From: Aurantiochytrium sp. KH105
Lineage: Eukaryota; Sar; Bigyra; Thraustochytrida; Thraustochytriidae
NCBI GenBank assembly: GCA_003116975.1
Contig: BGKB01000016.1
Span: forward strand, 499,127 to 563,126
DNA: 64,000 nt
Direction of reading: 5' to 3'
Under the pieces are notes generated by a model. The model was given only the letters and a program-made list of their open reading frames with translations, was not told the DNA's origin and did not search any database. The position numbers and the translations under genes were made by a program. Each line of letters starts with the position of its first letter. The first letter of the stretch is position 1. Of this stretch, positions 1 to 9,907 are shown one piece after another.

Positions 1-671
1 CAAAGGTCTGCTGCCTCGCGCGCGCGCGTTCTTCGTGTCTGGGTCTTCTCCGGGTCTCGGGTCTGAGGTCCAACCAACCAGGGAGGGGCGTGTTCCCGCT
101 GTTCCCGCGACCTGGTCCTACTAGGCCTACATCATGAACTGACGATGTGTAGAATACAACAACTTGGAAAAACCTTGATGAAGGCGTTCGTTTCAACCGG
201 TCGAGGATCCTTTGCAATTCTGATGTCAGGGCCCGATCACATGCATGTCTCGGTCATCTCATGCAGGCAGAATGGACGTTTGTTTACGTGCTTGTCACTA
301 CTTTGTGACTTGAGAGGCGTGCAATCGGCGGCAAAATGTGGAGCAAGCCAATAAAACAAACAAACAAACAAACAATAACGGAGCAAACAAAGAAACAAAC
401 GAGGAAACAAGGATCGCGATGAACAAAAGGTAACAGATCAGTGTTTAGAATTGCATAGGTTGCAGAAGTAGTAATAAGGGTAGTCAGAAAAGTAACGAAA
501 GAACAATTGCGGGAGAAGCGCGCAGGTAGCGAAAGAAACAAACAAATCGAGCATGCTTGCCGATGCTTGCGCCCCGAAACGAGTGGACTTCGATAGAACA
601 AAGCAGCTTGACACATGTTGAGGGGGAGTCAGCCGCCGTGGAATGAAAAAGGATGGGCACGAAAAGGAGGT
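1..671. other. 3' flank of the TIR-MORN gene, no gene seen
   Basis: No convincing coding region. There is a (CAAA)n-like tract at about 352-376, continuing as looser CAAA/GAAA-rich sequence to about 410. It lies downstream of the minus-strand gene that ends at 672, so part of it is probably 3' UTR. Confidence 0.5.
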
Positions 672-1724
672 CTACTTGGGGATCTTGAACCTTCCTACTC
701 GCACAGGTTTCTTCGAGGAGAGACGACGAGAAAGCGATTTGCGCAAGCTCTTGCCAGTCGACGTCGTGCTCTTAGATCCCGCCGTGGACATTGACAATGC
801 AGTGCTTCGAGCCGAGTCCGAGTCCGCTGGGTCGGCCTCGCCCCCGTAGTAGCCAATAACGTTGATGAGGTCGCCGTCCTCGTATTCGACGTCGCGCACA
901 GGTTTGCTCTCTTCGTCGTATTCGGTGCCTCGTCCGTCACGAACGCCACCTGCGTACTCGCCTTGGTACTTGAGTGAACCGTCGACGCGGAAAGAGCTGC
1001 CAGGCCCTTCGCGACGATCGTACCGAAAGTGGCCTTCGAATCGAGCTCCCGATGAGTAGTAATAGGTACCGGCGCCACAAAAGTAGTCCTCGGAGAACTC
1101 GCCCTCGTAGCGGTCTTTGTTGCGGTAAAAGTAGGTTCCGTGGCCGTGCATCTTGCCAAAGAGCAGGGTGCCCACATATTTGGTGTCGCCGTTGGGGTAA
1201 TAAAGCGTGCGCTCGGTTTCCTCCCAGTCGACGGGATTCTCAACGAAGCTCTGCTTTGCGCGAGCGCGACGCGCCTTGCCGGTGCTCACCATCTCCTTGT
1301 GCTCTTCGTATGCTTGGATGAGCTCTTCGATGTTATAGTCGTCGGTGGTGAAGTCGAGGACGACACTGTCGTCCCTGATTTCATCGATGTAGTCGTTCAA
1401 TTCGCCTTCGAGAACCTCCGGGTCGAGGAGCACCATGATGATGCTCGAGGAGTCGAAGACTTTGTGCGCGTGCGCCCACTCACGTCGGCACCAGCTTGGC
1501 CTGGTGATTTCAGGGCTTTGTAGCTGGCGGAGATACTTTGCGGTGATGAAGCAGACGACCATCTCGCTTACATCCATGTTCTCCTTCATGGTTCCAGAAA
1601 TGTCGCCCGCGATGCGCGTCTCTTCAAAGAATGTGTCGACACCCTTCACCTCGAGCTCCGTGTTGATGGCGTCGACGCGGCTGAGGGTCTCCTCCTCCCA
1701 GTCGTAGCTGAGGAAGAGCGACAT
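672..1724 (-). CDS. TIR domain protein with C-terminal MORN repeats
   Basis: A 350-residue protein. Residues 2-85 look like a TIR (TIR_2-type) fold: a first strand SLFLSYDW, a helix, a GVDTFFEE strand/turn, then MVVCFITAKYL. A WCRREW motif follows at residues 78-83. Its Glu (residue 82) sits where NADase-type TIRs carry the catalytic Glu. From about residue 175 to 285 there are about five MORN units of the YxGxxxxGxxxGxG type (for example KYVGTLLFGKMHGHGTYFY). The tail is Ser/Lys-rich and basic. The start is the ATG at 1724, with A at -3. The frame is open further upstream, but only to a TTG. Known for the families: TIR domains signal or cleave NAD+, and MORN repeats bind membranes or other proteins. 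Enzymatic activity and role here are inference. No signal peptide, so probably cytosolic. Confidence 0.8.
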   Translation of the reverse strand: MSLFLSYDWEEETLSRVDAINTELEVKGVDTFFEETRIAGDISGTMKENMDVSEMVVCFITAKYLRQLQSPEITRPSWCRREWAHAHKVFDSSSIIMVLLDPEVLEGELNDYIDEIRDDSVVLDFTTDDYNIEELIQAYEEHKEMVSTGKARRARAKQSFVENPVDWEETERTLYYPNGDTKYVGTLLFGKMHGHGTYFYRNKDRYEGEFSEDYFCGAGTYYYSSGARFEGHFRYDRREGPGSSFRVDGSLKYQGEYAGGVRDGRGTEYDEESKPVRDVEYEDGDLINVIGYYGGEADPADSDSARSTALSMSTAGSKSTTSTGKSLRKSLSRRLSSKKPVRVGRFKIPK

Positions 1725-3464
1725 TGTTCCGCGGCGGCAGCCTCTGCTCTGCCTCGATTTGCTCGACAAGCGACGGCTTGTTCAGCCGCGGCGGCCCGGT
1801 GCGTCCGGACCGCTCTCGTCTCGTAGCTCTTCCTTATCCCTGCTCTCGTTTCGCCCCCTTCCGCGGCCCCCTCTTCGTAGTTTTAGCAACCGGCGCGACC
1901 GCGACCTCGCTCCTCGCTCGCGTGCGGATGCTCGACGCCGCCGCTGCGCAACAGACGTTGCGCTTGTGCAGGTTGGTCGGTGCAAGCGGCGCGTCCCGAC
2001 CGCGCTCTTCTTGTTTGTGAACGTGAAATGCCTTGCACGCAAGTCGTCGTCCTCGTCGCGCCTTGCTTGCCAAGCCCGCTCCCGCTGCTCGTCCTCGCGC
2101 GCGTCGCGTGTCTGCCGCGCCAACCTCCCCCTCTTCTCTCCTCTCCTCTCCGCGCCGCGCCCTGCCCTGCGCTGCCGTGCCGCTCCCGTTCCGCCTGGGT
2201 TTGGTTTTGGTTTTGGTTTTGGTTTTGGTTTTGGCTTAGTTTTGGTTTTGGTGCTCCTGCACGTGCTGCGCGGACGAGTAGTTAGCTGCTGCTGGCTGCA
2301 GACGAGATACTCGCACGCCCGGCCCGTGCTCGGCCGCGAGAACCGCCCGCGCGGCGCCGCAGAAACGAGGTGGCGCGGCCCGACGCCGCTCGCCTCGGGT
2401 CTCGTCGTGGCTGGGCGGCTCGAGACGCTCGGCCGGGGGAGAAAGAAGACGAGCTCGACGCCGCGCAGGGCGAAGGGAAGGGCGAAAGAAGAGGCCGCGG
2501 CAGCGGTTCTCCTTTTCTGGGCCTTCGAAGAGCGGCGCCGGGACTTGCGTAACTGTGGACGCTGCGGACGCCTGGGCCCCGCAGCGAGCCTACGAAAGAC
2601 TAGGCTCCACTGTACTTGGAGCGCGCCAGTGGTGGCCGCACCTGTGAAAGTGGGAAATTGAAGGAGACGTGCGGACCGCCCCCCGCGTTGCGGAGATTGG
2701 GAGAGCGAGCGCGGAGGGATAAGCAGGGAGGCCGCGTTGTGGTACCGGGGAACCGAGGGGGTAGGGTAGAAGTAAAGGGAGAGAGGGCGAGAACCGCGGT
2801 CGTGCAGGGACGCACACCTAGCAGCCGGACGCAGACGGGTCCTAGCATTTAGCATAGTGAGTGCGTACGGCGGCGCGTAGATGCGGGGGACTGGGTTAGC
2901 GGGCGGTAGGTAACTGCTAGAGGCTACCAGGTTCTCGCAACCTTCAATGCGCGCCCTTTTTCGAAGCAACGCAACAAGCGCGAGAAAACATTTTCGTGAT
3001 ACTAACCTCGTCGACGAACATGCAAAGAGAATGCATCTTTTGAGCAGCCAGTCAGACGTCGCAGTGCAGAGTTCCAGCGCTTCGTTTGCTTGGTCTAAAG
3101 GCGCGTTGGGACTAGCTGCAAATCTTGGCGAGAACCCGAGGAAGCCGCGACAGGGAACCGATGATGACGAAGCGGAGGATGACAAGTAACAGGTGCAGCT
3201 TGAAGGTTCTCGTTTGCCGATTCCAGATTCCCATCAGTATCAACCATGATAATTTAGCAGGAAGACCCGAACGTATTCGACCCGGCCAAGGCAAAATAGC
3301 AGCCAAGAGAATGCAATGCAATGCAAGCCCGAAGAGGGGGGGGGGGGGGATTTGAGAGAGACAGAATGTAGTATTTATGTAGTATGCATAACGCAAGAGG
3401 AGGGGATCTACTTTGAGGGAACACAAATGCAGCAAGGATTGCAGAAATGACACAACGAGCTAGT
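1725..3464. other. Intergenic: upstream of TIR-MORN, downstream of ceramidase
   Basis: About 1.7 kb with no supported gene. The 1.8-2.9 kb part is very GC-rich and open in several frames only because stops are rare. It contains a (TTTTGG)n tract (2200-2251) and a G14 run (3336-3349). The part next to 1724 should hold the TIR-MORN promoter. Confidence 0.5.
2200..2251 (+). repeat. (TTTTGG)n hexanucleotide repeat
   Basis: Six near-perfect TTTTGG units, one interruption (GGCTTAG), then two more units. It is a G/T-rich strand-asymmetric microsatellite. It resembles some telomeric repeats only superficially and is isolated inside a gene-bearing region. Confidence 0.85.
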
Positions 3465-4544
3465 CTAGTACACGGGGCGTGCCTCGGCAACGTCCCCTGC
3501 AACGTAGACAACGGGGCCGTCCTGATCGCGACGCGCCGAAGAGCGCATCGGCAGCACCTGCTGGTCACGAACGTATTTGGGCTTGTGCATACGCTCGCTG
3601 CGATAAAAGAGATAGATGAGGAAGGCCGAAATCGCGCAGAGAGCGTGCCACAAGGCGTGGAACTGAAAAGCACCGTCTGGTTCGCAGTACAAAAGTGAGA
3701 CACCGAGCTCGCGCATGCCATAGCCAACGCAGAGCAGAATCACCGAGACGAAAATGTAGCGCCACCCGCGGAAGAAGAGGCGGTGGTCCTTGCCACGGCG
3801 CAGACGTGTCCGACGAAAGACGGCCGTCAGAATGAAGATGCCAATGGCCGCAAGTTGGCCAAGCATAAGCTCGAGTGTGCTGATGGAGTACTTGTAGTAG
3901 GTCATGAGGTAGCTGAGGCCAAAGGTAACGACGAAGAGGACGAAGCGGAACATGATGATGCCGCTACGTTTGCCGTCCGGGTCCAAGTTGAGTTGAAAGG
4001 CGCCTGCCATGACGACGTTGAGAAGAATGAAGATGGCGCCGACGTCCATTTGCTGGGTGAAGCGCGTGTTGTGCGCGTGGAATGCAAAAGAGAAGATGCC
4101 CATGGTGAGGAGGGCGCCGCCGAACATGAAGCTGTAGATGGGGCAGAGGATGGCATGGTTTTCGACGTGATATGGTGCGTCGGTCGGCGCCGCCAGAATG
4201 GACTTGATACGCACCATGTCGGCCAGGCCACAGAGGAAGACGAGGAGTCCCAAAGCGCAAAAGACAAGGTTCGACAGTGAATTTGCGTGTTGCTGCATGA
4301 AGGCGCCATAGTTGTACGTCTCACAGTACTCGCTGTCGTGGGTGGGCCGGGGTTCGCCCCAAAAGTCGCTCGTCCAGGCGTTCGCGGTGCACTCGGCCGA
4401 GGCCTGGCAGCTTTCCAGCCACCACGTTGCGGCGCCGGTGCTGACGCCCACGGCCGCAAAGGTGAGCCATGTTCCCGTGCTCGTGAACGGCCACGCTACG
4501 CGCGACGGCAGCACGTCCTCGCTCGTCCTCACGAGGAGAGGCAT
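3465..4544 (-). CDS. Alkaline ceramidase-like membrane hydrolase (CREST superfamily)
   Basis: A 359-residue multi-pass membrane protein, slightly longer than typical ACER proteins (about 265-280) because of an N-terminal extension. It has the family landmarks in order: an acidic/aromatic SEYCETYNY segment (residues 71-79), HANSLSNL, SFAFH (S152, H156), D167 after QQM, and the C-terminal FHALWH (H296, H300). In alkaline ceramidases these Ser, His and Asp residues form the zinc site that hydrolyses ceramide to sphingosine and fatty acid in ER/Golgi membranes. About seven hydrophobic helices follow an extra N-terminal one (about residues 25-42). The ATG at 4544 has G at -3. The exact substrate (ceramide, phytoceramide or another lipid amide) cannot be read from sequence; PAQR/Per1 relatives share the fold. 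Confidence 0.8.
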   Translation of the reverse strand: MPLLVRTSEDVLPSRVAWPFTSTGTWLTFAAVGVSTGAATWWLESCQASAECTANAWTSDFWGEPRPTHDSEYCETYNYGAFMQQHANSLSNLVFCALGLLVFLCGLADMVRIKSILAAPTDAPYHVENHAILCPIYSFMFGGALLTMGIFSFAFHAHNTRFTQQMDVGAIFILLNVVMAGAFQLNLDPDGKRSGIIMFRFVLFVVTFGLSYLMTYYKYSISTLELMLGQLAAIGIFILTAVFRRTRLRRGKDHRLFFRGWRYIFVSVILLCVGYGMRELGVSLLYCEPDGAFQFHALWHALCAISAFLIYLFYRSERMHKPKYVRDQQVLPMRSSARRDQDGPVVYVAGDVAEARPVY

Positions 4545-6313
4545 TTCTCACCTCGACGTCGCGCGAGCCCTGTGTCTGTCTCCCTCCCCCTCCCCCTCTC
4601 TGCGTGCCTGCACGTGCCTCTCCTGTCGCCGCCTTCGTTGCCGGTCTGCTCTGCGCACGTCCGCGGCAGTCGCTTCGCGCCTGCGAGACGCGCGCGCGTC
4701 GGTCGCGGCCTGCCGGCGGTGGACCTTCCCGCTCCGCCCTGCAAGCTGGCTCGTGCCTGCTGTTGCTGTTTTGCTTGACGCAAAGTGGGCGCACGTGCTC
4801 CTCGCCCCCCTTGCTGCTTATACTTCGCAGAGGCGGCACGTGTGCACCCGGCACGAGGTCTCGGGCTCGAACAAAGAAACAAGCAAATAAACAAGCAAAC
4901 AATCGAACAAACGAGCAAAATGAACAAACAAACGAACAAAACAAACAAACAGAGTGTGCGCAGCCTGGCTTGGCATGGATGGTGGGACCCCGGCCCGTCA
5001 TGCAGCAAGACTTTGTGTACGCAGACGCGGGACGAGAACCGATTTTCGGACTCGGAAGGTATGGAAGAACACGGCATGGGGGCCAGCGTACGCTGGCAAT
5101 TGTCGGGTACCCCGGGTGGCATGGCGTAAGCTTGGCTGGCCCGCAGAACTTGGAGATTGAGCCGTAACTTTTAAAGTCTTGCCAGGAGTGCAGATAGCAA
5201 CAACGTGCCATCGAGCCATGGTGGAGAACGCGCGCGCGGGCGCCACTTACGTCCACCCTGGTGCGTCTGCCTGTACTGGTGCCTATGCCGGACGGGGATC
5301 TCGCAGGCGTGTAGCAGGTGGGAAGAAGCGAAGCTGGCAGCCAAGGTCACTGTCCCATAGCTCAAGCGTCTCGGCGCCGATTAAGTTCAGGCAATCTTTG
5401 AGCGTGAGGACGCGCTCGGAGTATACCTCGGTCGTGAAGAGGGAAAGCTTCTCGCTGTCGTGCAAAGAGACGACAACCACGCGATCTACAAGTGGTTCGA
5501 TAGCGACGTGGGGTACGTTGCTTCCCCTGTTCCCGCGTGAGACCGGAAGAACTTAGTTCGTGGAAGCGCAAGTGCTGCGCTGGCTTCCGATGAAGCCGGA
5601 GCCGAAACCGTGCCGCCCCAACCCAAGTCTTCAAAGCTGAGATCATCTCGAGCGACTAAATCCGCATTTTATCCAAGCTCTTTCGCTGGGACTCGCCGAC
5701 GACGCTATCCTTAACAGATTTGACCTCAGCTTCGACGCTTTCTTTTTCACTTCAGTCACTCCCTGCTTCATGACTTTGGTTTCGCTTGTGCCGTTTCAAA
5801 TTTTCAACACGACTCCCAACAAGGTGTCGGCGTCGGCCGTTGATGACTTCAACAATGCATAGTTTGAATTGATGTTTGTAAACGCTTGAACGACTGCGCT
5901 CGCACTCGAGTCAGACTGACCTGAGCTGAGGTCTTGCACTAATGCTGCCGCTTCCAGCTCACCCTCTTTGCATTCAAGCTCTGCATTTTCTGCTTCAATT
6001 TCGCATCGTTTCTCGTCTTCTTCACACCAGTATACGATTGCAAAAAAAAAAGATTTTTACCTTGAAGATGATTCTGTGTGAGTGAACAAAAGATATTAGC
6101 TCTTTGTCGTGCGCGACTGGATGTCACGGCCTGCAAAGATGAAAGACCAGCTACACAAGCTCACCCATTCGTGGGCGCTGTACTGCGTGCACTGCTGCAA
6201 GAAGAAAGCATGATACGTACTTGAACATAAAGCGAACGTCGAAACATGGAGCCGAGCGTGACGGCAAGGCATGCCAAATCTGACGCAATCGCGCGTGCCA
6301 ACGGAGTTGTTGG
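4545..6313. other. Intergenic between ceramidase start and NIPA-A stop
   Basis: No supported gene. Holds CAAA/AACA-rich repeats at about 4868-4952. A 90-codon minus-strand open stretch (about 5283-5555) lacks an upstream ATG and is discussed as a possible coding fragment. From about 5650 to 6310 the sequence is AT-richer and probably includes the 3' UTR of the NIPA gene. Confidence 0.45.
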
Positions 6314-7462
6314 TTAAACGTTGGTAGCAGCCGTATTGAGCGATACAGAAGACTCTGCGTCCGAACTGCCAGTACGATTGCGGCGGTACGAGGAATTCAA
6401 AGAGGGAAGATCAATGCCCAGCGTGTCGGTTTCCGCAAGACTGCGCGACGAAGCCGTCCGTGCGCTCGGCTTGGGAACAGGAAGATAACCATCACTGTCA
6501 TCATCGCAGCTGTCATCGTCGCTCTTGTGCTCCTTGGTCGTAAGCACCAGCATGCCTCCAAGCGTGATGAGAGTACCGAGAATGAACATGACCATTTGGC
6601 CCGTGGAAAAGTCCTGCCACTCGCCAAAGTAGACGAGACCGCCGGTGACGCCAGAAATGATCCAGTAGCTCTGGTACACGGGCACGACAAAGAGAGAATC
6701 GTAACGCTTGAGGCCGCCGTTGAGAAAAGTGATCTGCGTCAAAAGGCAGACAGCCATGAGGACAATAACAATGTATGTTTCAATGTGCAAAAAGACATCG
6801 TCGCCGTGCGTCGCGTCCTTGATAAGTTCCATGGTGCTCTTGGCAAACAAAACGCTCTGGCCGCCGACAATGCCGGCAAATCCTGCGTAGCCCACCATCT
6901 CGCATGTTTTCGCCTGTTGCGACGTAAAGGGCACATTCGGGGACGAGGCAATCTTGATCATGCCATAATGAATGGCCAACAAAATCGGGACCGTCACGCC
7001 GTACACAGCCATACGCTCCTCGTTGTAGAGAGCCAACAGGGTCTCAAAGGGGTACTCCTTTTCCTCGTGGTTGGCAAAGACGACCGTGAGCGCAGTGCCT
7101 ACAAAGATGAGGCAAACGGCCTTGATGTCAGTCGACGTGTGTTGTTCATCGAGCATGTAGTTTGCCATGCCCAGATTCCAAATGAGCGAGAGCGCCGCCA
7201 GAGGCGCCAGCAGGCTCTGCGGCGCGAGACCGAAAGCCACAAAGTCGATGATGCTGCCCACCAGCACACACAAAAAGCCCATGACCCAGCGCGGCTGCCG
7301 CCAGGGGTTCACGTCCGCATTCTGCGGCAGGCAGAGCGCGTATTTTTGCAGGTTCAGGCCCAGACACGTCACGAACGAGGCGGCCATCGCGAGCAGCACA
7401 CCGATTGCGACCACGAAGCCATCGCTCAGCATGCGGTAATCGAGGGAGTTGCTCCACTCCAT
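6314..7462 (-). CDS. NIPA-type magnesium transporter, paralogue A
   Basis: A 382-residue protein with the NIPA (DMT superfamily) layout: about nine membrane helices from residue 14 to 305, then a Ser/Asp-rich cytoplasmic tail. Recognisable blocks are GLNLQKYAL, DFVAFGLAPQSLLAPLAAL and GGQSVLFAKSTMELIK, and in the last third TQITFLNGGLKRYDSLFVVP followed by QSYWIISGVTGGL. Members transport Mg2+ or related divalent cations at plasma or endosomal membranes; the ion is inferred from the family. The gene is intronless. The ATG at 7462 is the first in frame. It is clearly paralogous to the plus-strand gene at 11012-12717, so the two form an inverted pair around the LIM gene. Confidence 0.85.
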   Translation of the reverse strand: MEWSNSLDYRMLSDGFVVAIGVLLAMAASFVTCLGLNLQKYALCLPQNADVNPWRQPRWVMGFLCVLVGSIIDFVAFGLAPQSLLAPLAALSLIWNLGMANYMLDEQHTSTDIKAVCLIFVGTALTVVFANHEEKEYPFETLLALYNEERMAVYGVTVPILLAIHYGMIKIASSPNVPFTSQQAKTCEMVGYAGFAGIVGGQSVLFAKSTMELIKDATHGDDVFLHIETYIVIVLMAVCLLTQITFLNGGLKRYDSLFVVPVYQSYWIISGVTGGLVYFGEWQDFSTGQMVMFILGTLITLGGMLVLTTKEHKSDDDSCDDDSDGYLPVPKPSARTASSRSLAETDTLGIDLPSLNSSYRRNRTGSSDAESSVSLNTAATNV

Positions 7463-8482
7463 GATCGTTGCGTCCCTTTACCCACGACGCGCTCCACGGC
7501 GCGCTCCTCTGCTGCTCAATGTATTTTATGTATACCCCAGTGGCTTTTTATGAGGCTGAACGCCCCCCACCTACAATACAAGGCCGACTTCTTGTTCTTG
7601 TTCTCCTTCGATTCTTCGGAGACGACGAGGCTAGCTAGCTTCGAAGCCGCGCGAGCGACCGCCGACGCGTACGCTCGCCCCGTACGCTCGCCCCTTCTCC
7701 CTCGCGAGCAAGCGCGCGCGCCTCGCCGAGCGACCGTGCACGCGAGAAAGCGCGCGTGCGCAGTTGGGCTGGGCTCTCTTGTCTCCCTCGCCAATCCGAT
7801 CTGATCTGACCCAGCAACGCGAACGCGCGCTCCGCCCACGCACGCACGCACGCACGCACGCGAGTAGAGCCCGCCGCCTCGGCCCGCCCGCCGCGCTGCA
7901 CGAGTCTGCCTTCGCGCGGGTCTGTCTGTACGGCCGCGTGCCGCAGCGCGAGGCGCGAGGCGTGCGTGCAAAGTGAGGCGGGATTCGCACTTTGCTGGTT
8001 TGTTCTTTGTTTCTTTGCGGCGATTTCTTTCTTTCTTTCTTTCTTTCTTTCATTCATTTTTTCTTTCTTTCTTTCACTCTTTGTCTCCCAGCCCAAAGAG
8101 GGAAAGGAAAGAGAGGCAGGCTGCAAGCAAGCAAGCAAGCAAGCAAGGAGAGCGAGCGAGCGCTCGTCGGGAGAACGTGGACGAGCGGGTACGGGTGGAG
8201 GAGGGAATGAAAAAGAGGAGCGAGAGGGGGACGAGGGATGTCACTGTATGTATGTATGTAATTATATGTATGTATAAATGGATAGATGGATGGATGGTGG
8301 ATTTCTTCTTGCATCTAGCATGCATAACTAGCACACGATAATTTGGTGGGGGAGGAGGGATGGAAGCAGAGGTCATGCGTGGCAGTCGCTGTAATCTTCA
8401 TTTGCCTCTTTTACACAGCGTACCCAAACGAAAGTGAATCGACCTACTTTGCTTTTCATCAAGTCACTCGCAGTCAAAATTT
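7463..8482. other. Intergenic: NIPA-A promoter side and LIM gene 3' side
   Basis: No supported gene. Simple repeats dominate: (GCAC)n at about 7841-7862, (CTTT)n at 8024-8075, (GCAA)n at about 8122-8147, and TGTA/GATG runs at about 8248-8298. Open frames on both strands here are repeat artefacts. Confidence 0.55.
8024..8075. repeat. (CTTT)n pyrimidine microsatellite
   Basis: Tetranucleotide CTTT units interrupted once by a CATTCATT segment. It is polypurine on the minus strand. Confidence 0.85.
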
Positions 8483-9907
8483 TTACTCTTGGGACAAGAG
8501 AGGAAAAGGGGTCACGTCCAACGAAATAGGGCCCGGACACGCAAGCGAGGGCGGTGCCGAATCAAAGACGAGAGGAATTTGGAGATGAAGCATCATTCCA
8601 CCATGGCTCTTGAATAAATGCCCGACGTAGAGCGCAGCGTGCTGAGCGACGAGCTTCGGCAGGACACTGCTCTGCAAGCGCGACAATGCGCGATGCCAAA
8701 GGGCTGCCTCGTCCCAGGTTTCAAATGCAAGTTTTGTTCCATCTACAGAAAAGCACGGGGTCGTACCATCTGTCGGACTTGGCAAATCTGTAACTTTTGA
8801 GGCTGCGAGCGTGCGAACAAAACCCTTGCTGCTTTTTGATGAAATGAGAAGTCCAGGCTTTGGTGCAGCTTTCTTTCCCACGGAAAGCTCCAGGACAACT
8901 TTTTCGGTGCCAATTTGCGCCGCGCCTGCAAGGACCACCCCCTCAGGGCAATGACCCGAAGTCTTGACGGCAGGGAAATAGCTGCAGTCAGTCGACCATC
9001 CATCTTGGCCGCGAATCATGCACTCGATTCCTCCTTGAAAGCGTTGTGGGTCGAAACCACTCTCTTGAGGAAGTGCGCGCACGCGTTTGGTGTTGGCTCG
9101 CTCGTCAGTACGATAGACGAGAGCAATGCTGGCCTGCTCGCCCTGGTCAGCAGCAGAGCTCGTAAGGAGCTGGGCCTCGCGATCAGCTTCGTCGAGGCAA
9201 AACATAAATGTATATGACTTGTCGGAGGCAGAGGGCACGCGCACAGCCAATACGAGTCGGTCGTCAGCTCTGTGGGCAACGACGCGAGGCGAAACGTGCA
9301 CAACGCTCGCGTCGGCGGCAGTGGGACAAACTTTATGCGACTTTTGCATGCCATTAATGACAATCTCGTCCTTTTTCCCAAAGCCAAATCCACAGCGTGT
9401 GCATGTGGGCACAAAGTCGTTCATGAGCATTGTCAGGGTATCATGAACTTGTGCCTTTTGGGCAGCCACCTCCTCAGTATTGCAAACTTGGCGATGGCTT
9501 TCCTTTTTGGCCATCTTGTTTGTACCCTGAATGACATTGACGGGTTTCTTCTTGTCTGGAGCGTGCCGGCTGCAGGCTAGCTTGCTTCCGCCGCCGCCAG
9601 CAACACGCGTTGCCTCCTTGTCAACGGTATAAGGCTGCGCCTGAAGCGACGTCTTGCACACGTGACACCGAAGACAAGTTTTGTGGAAAGGTCGACCGCT
9701 AGAGTCAACAACGCGGTCGGTAACGAAGACGCGCTGCCCGCACGCTGCACAGGTCTCCGTCTGCGGCTGGCCCCCTCCATGCGGCCCAGAAGCAAACTTG
9801 GCCCTGGCTGCGCCAAAGGCAGCGCTGTCCTTGTCCCAGGCCTCTTTGCGCTGCTTTGCGTCGCCCGACGACCCCTCGCGCTCCACGCAGCACGCGAGGT
9901 TCCCCAT
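8483..9907 (-). CDS. LIM-domain protein with dual-acylation N-terminus
   Basis: A 474-residue protein starting MGNLACC: a Gly-2 myristoylation signal followed by two cysteines suited to palmitoylation, so it is probably membrane-anchored. A complete LIM double finger follows: C53, C56, H75, C78, C81, C84, C112 and H115, a CX2C-X18-HX2C-X2-CX2C-X27-CX2H pattern. A second, half LIM (C169, C172, H191, C194) lacks its second finger. Residues about 200-330 look like a beta-rich domain that I do not recognise. Residues about 330-430 end in an FETWDEAALWHRAL helix like the last helix of PH domains, but this is tentative. LIM modules act as protein adaptors, often on actin or signalling complexes. 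The ATG at 9907 has the Gly-2 needed for myristoylation, which supports this start. Confidence 0.75.
   Translation of the reverse strand: MGNLACCVEREGSSGDAKQRKEAWDKDSAAFGAARAKFASGPHGGGQPQTETCAACGQRVFVTDRVVDSSGRPFHKTCLRCHVCKTSLQAQPYTVDKEATRVAGGGGSKLACSRHAPDKKKPVNVIQGTNKMAKKESHRQVCNTEEVAAQKAQVHDTLTMLMNDFVPTCTRCGFGFGKKDEIVINGMQKSHKVCPTAADASVVHVSPRVVAHRADDRLVLAVRVPSASDKSYTFMFCLDEADREAQLLTSSAADQGEQASIALVYRTDERANTKRVRALPQESGFDPQRFQGGIECMIRGQDGWSTDCSYFPAVKTSGHCPEGVVLAGAAQIGTEKVVLELSVGKKAAPKPGLLISSKSSKGFVRTLAASKVTDLPSPTDGTTPCFSVDGTKLAFETWDEAALWHRALSRLQSSVLPKLVAQHAALYVGHLFKSHGGMMLHLQIPLVFDSAPPSLACPGPISLDVTPFPLLSQE

Noticed and set aside
1782-3185. Long minus-strand opening (467 codons) and overlapping plus-strand opening of 300 codons
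   Set aside because: Both run through the (TTTTGG)n repeat, giving Lys-Pro or Phe-Gly runs, and consist of Arg/Ser/Ala/Pro with no domain; openness is explained by GC content.
6527-7804. 425-codon plus-strand opening antisense to NIPA-A
   Set aside because: It is the shadow of the transporter's codons (rich in His, Glu, Arg, Asn) and shows no fold; the minus strand encodes a clear membrane family.
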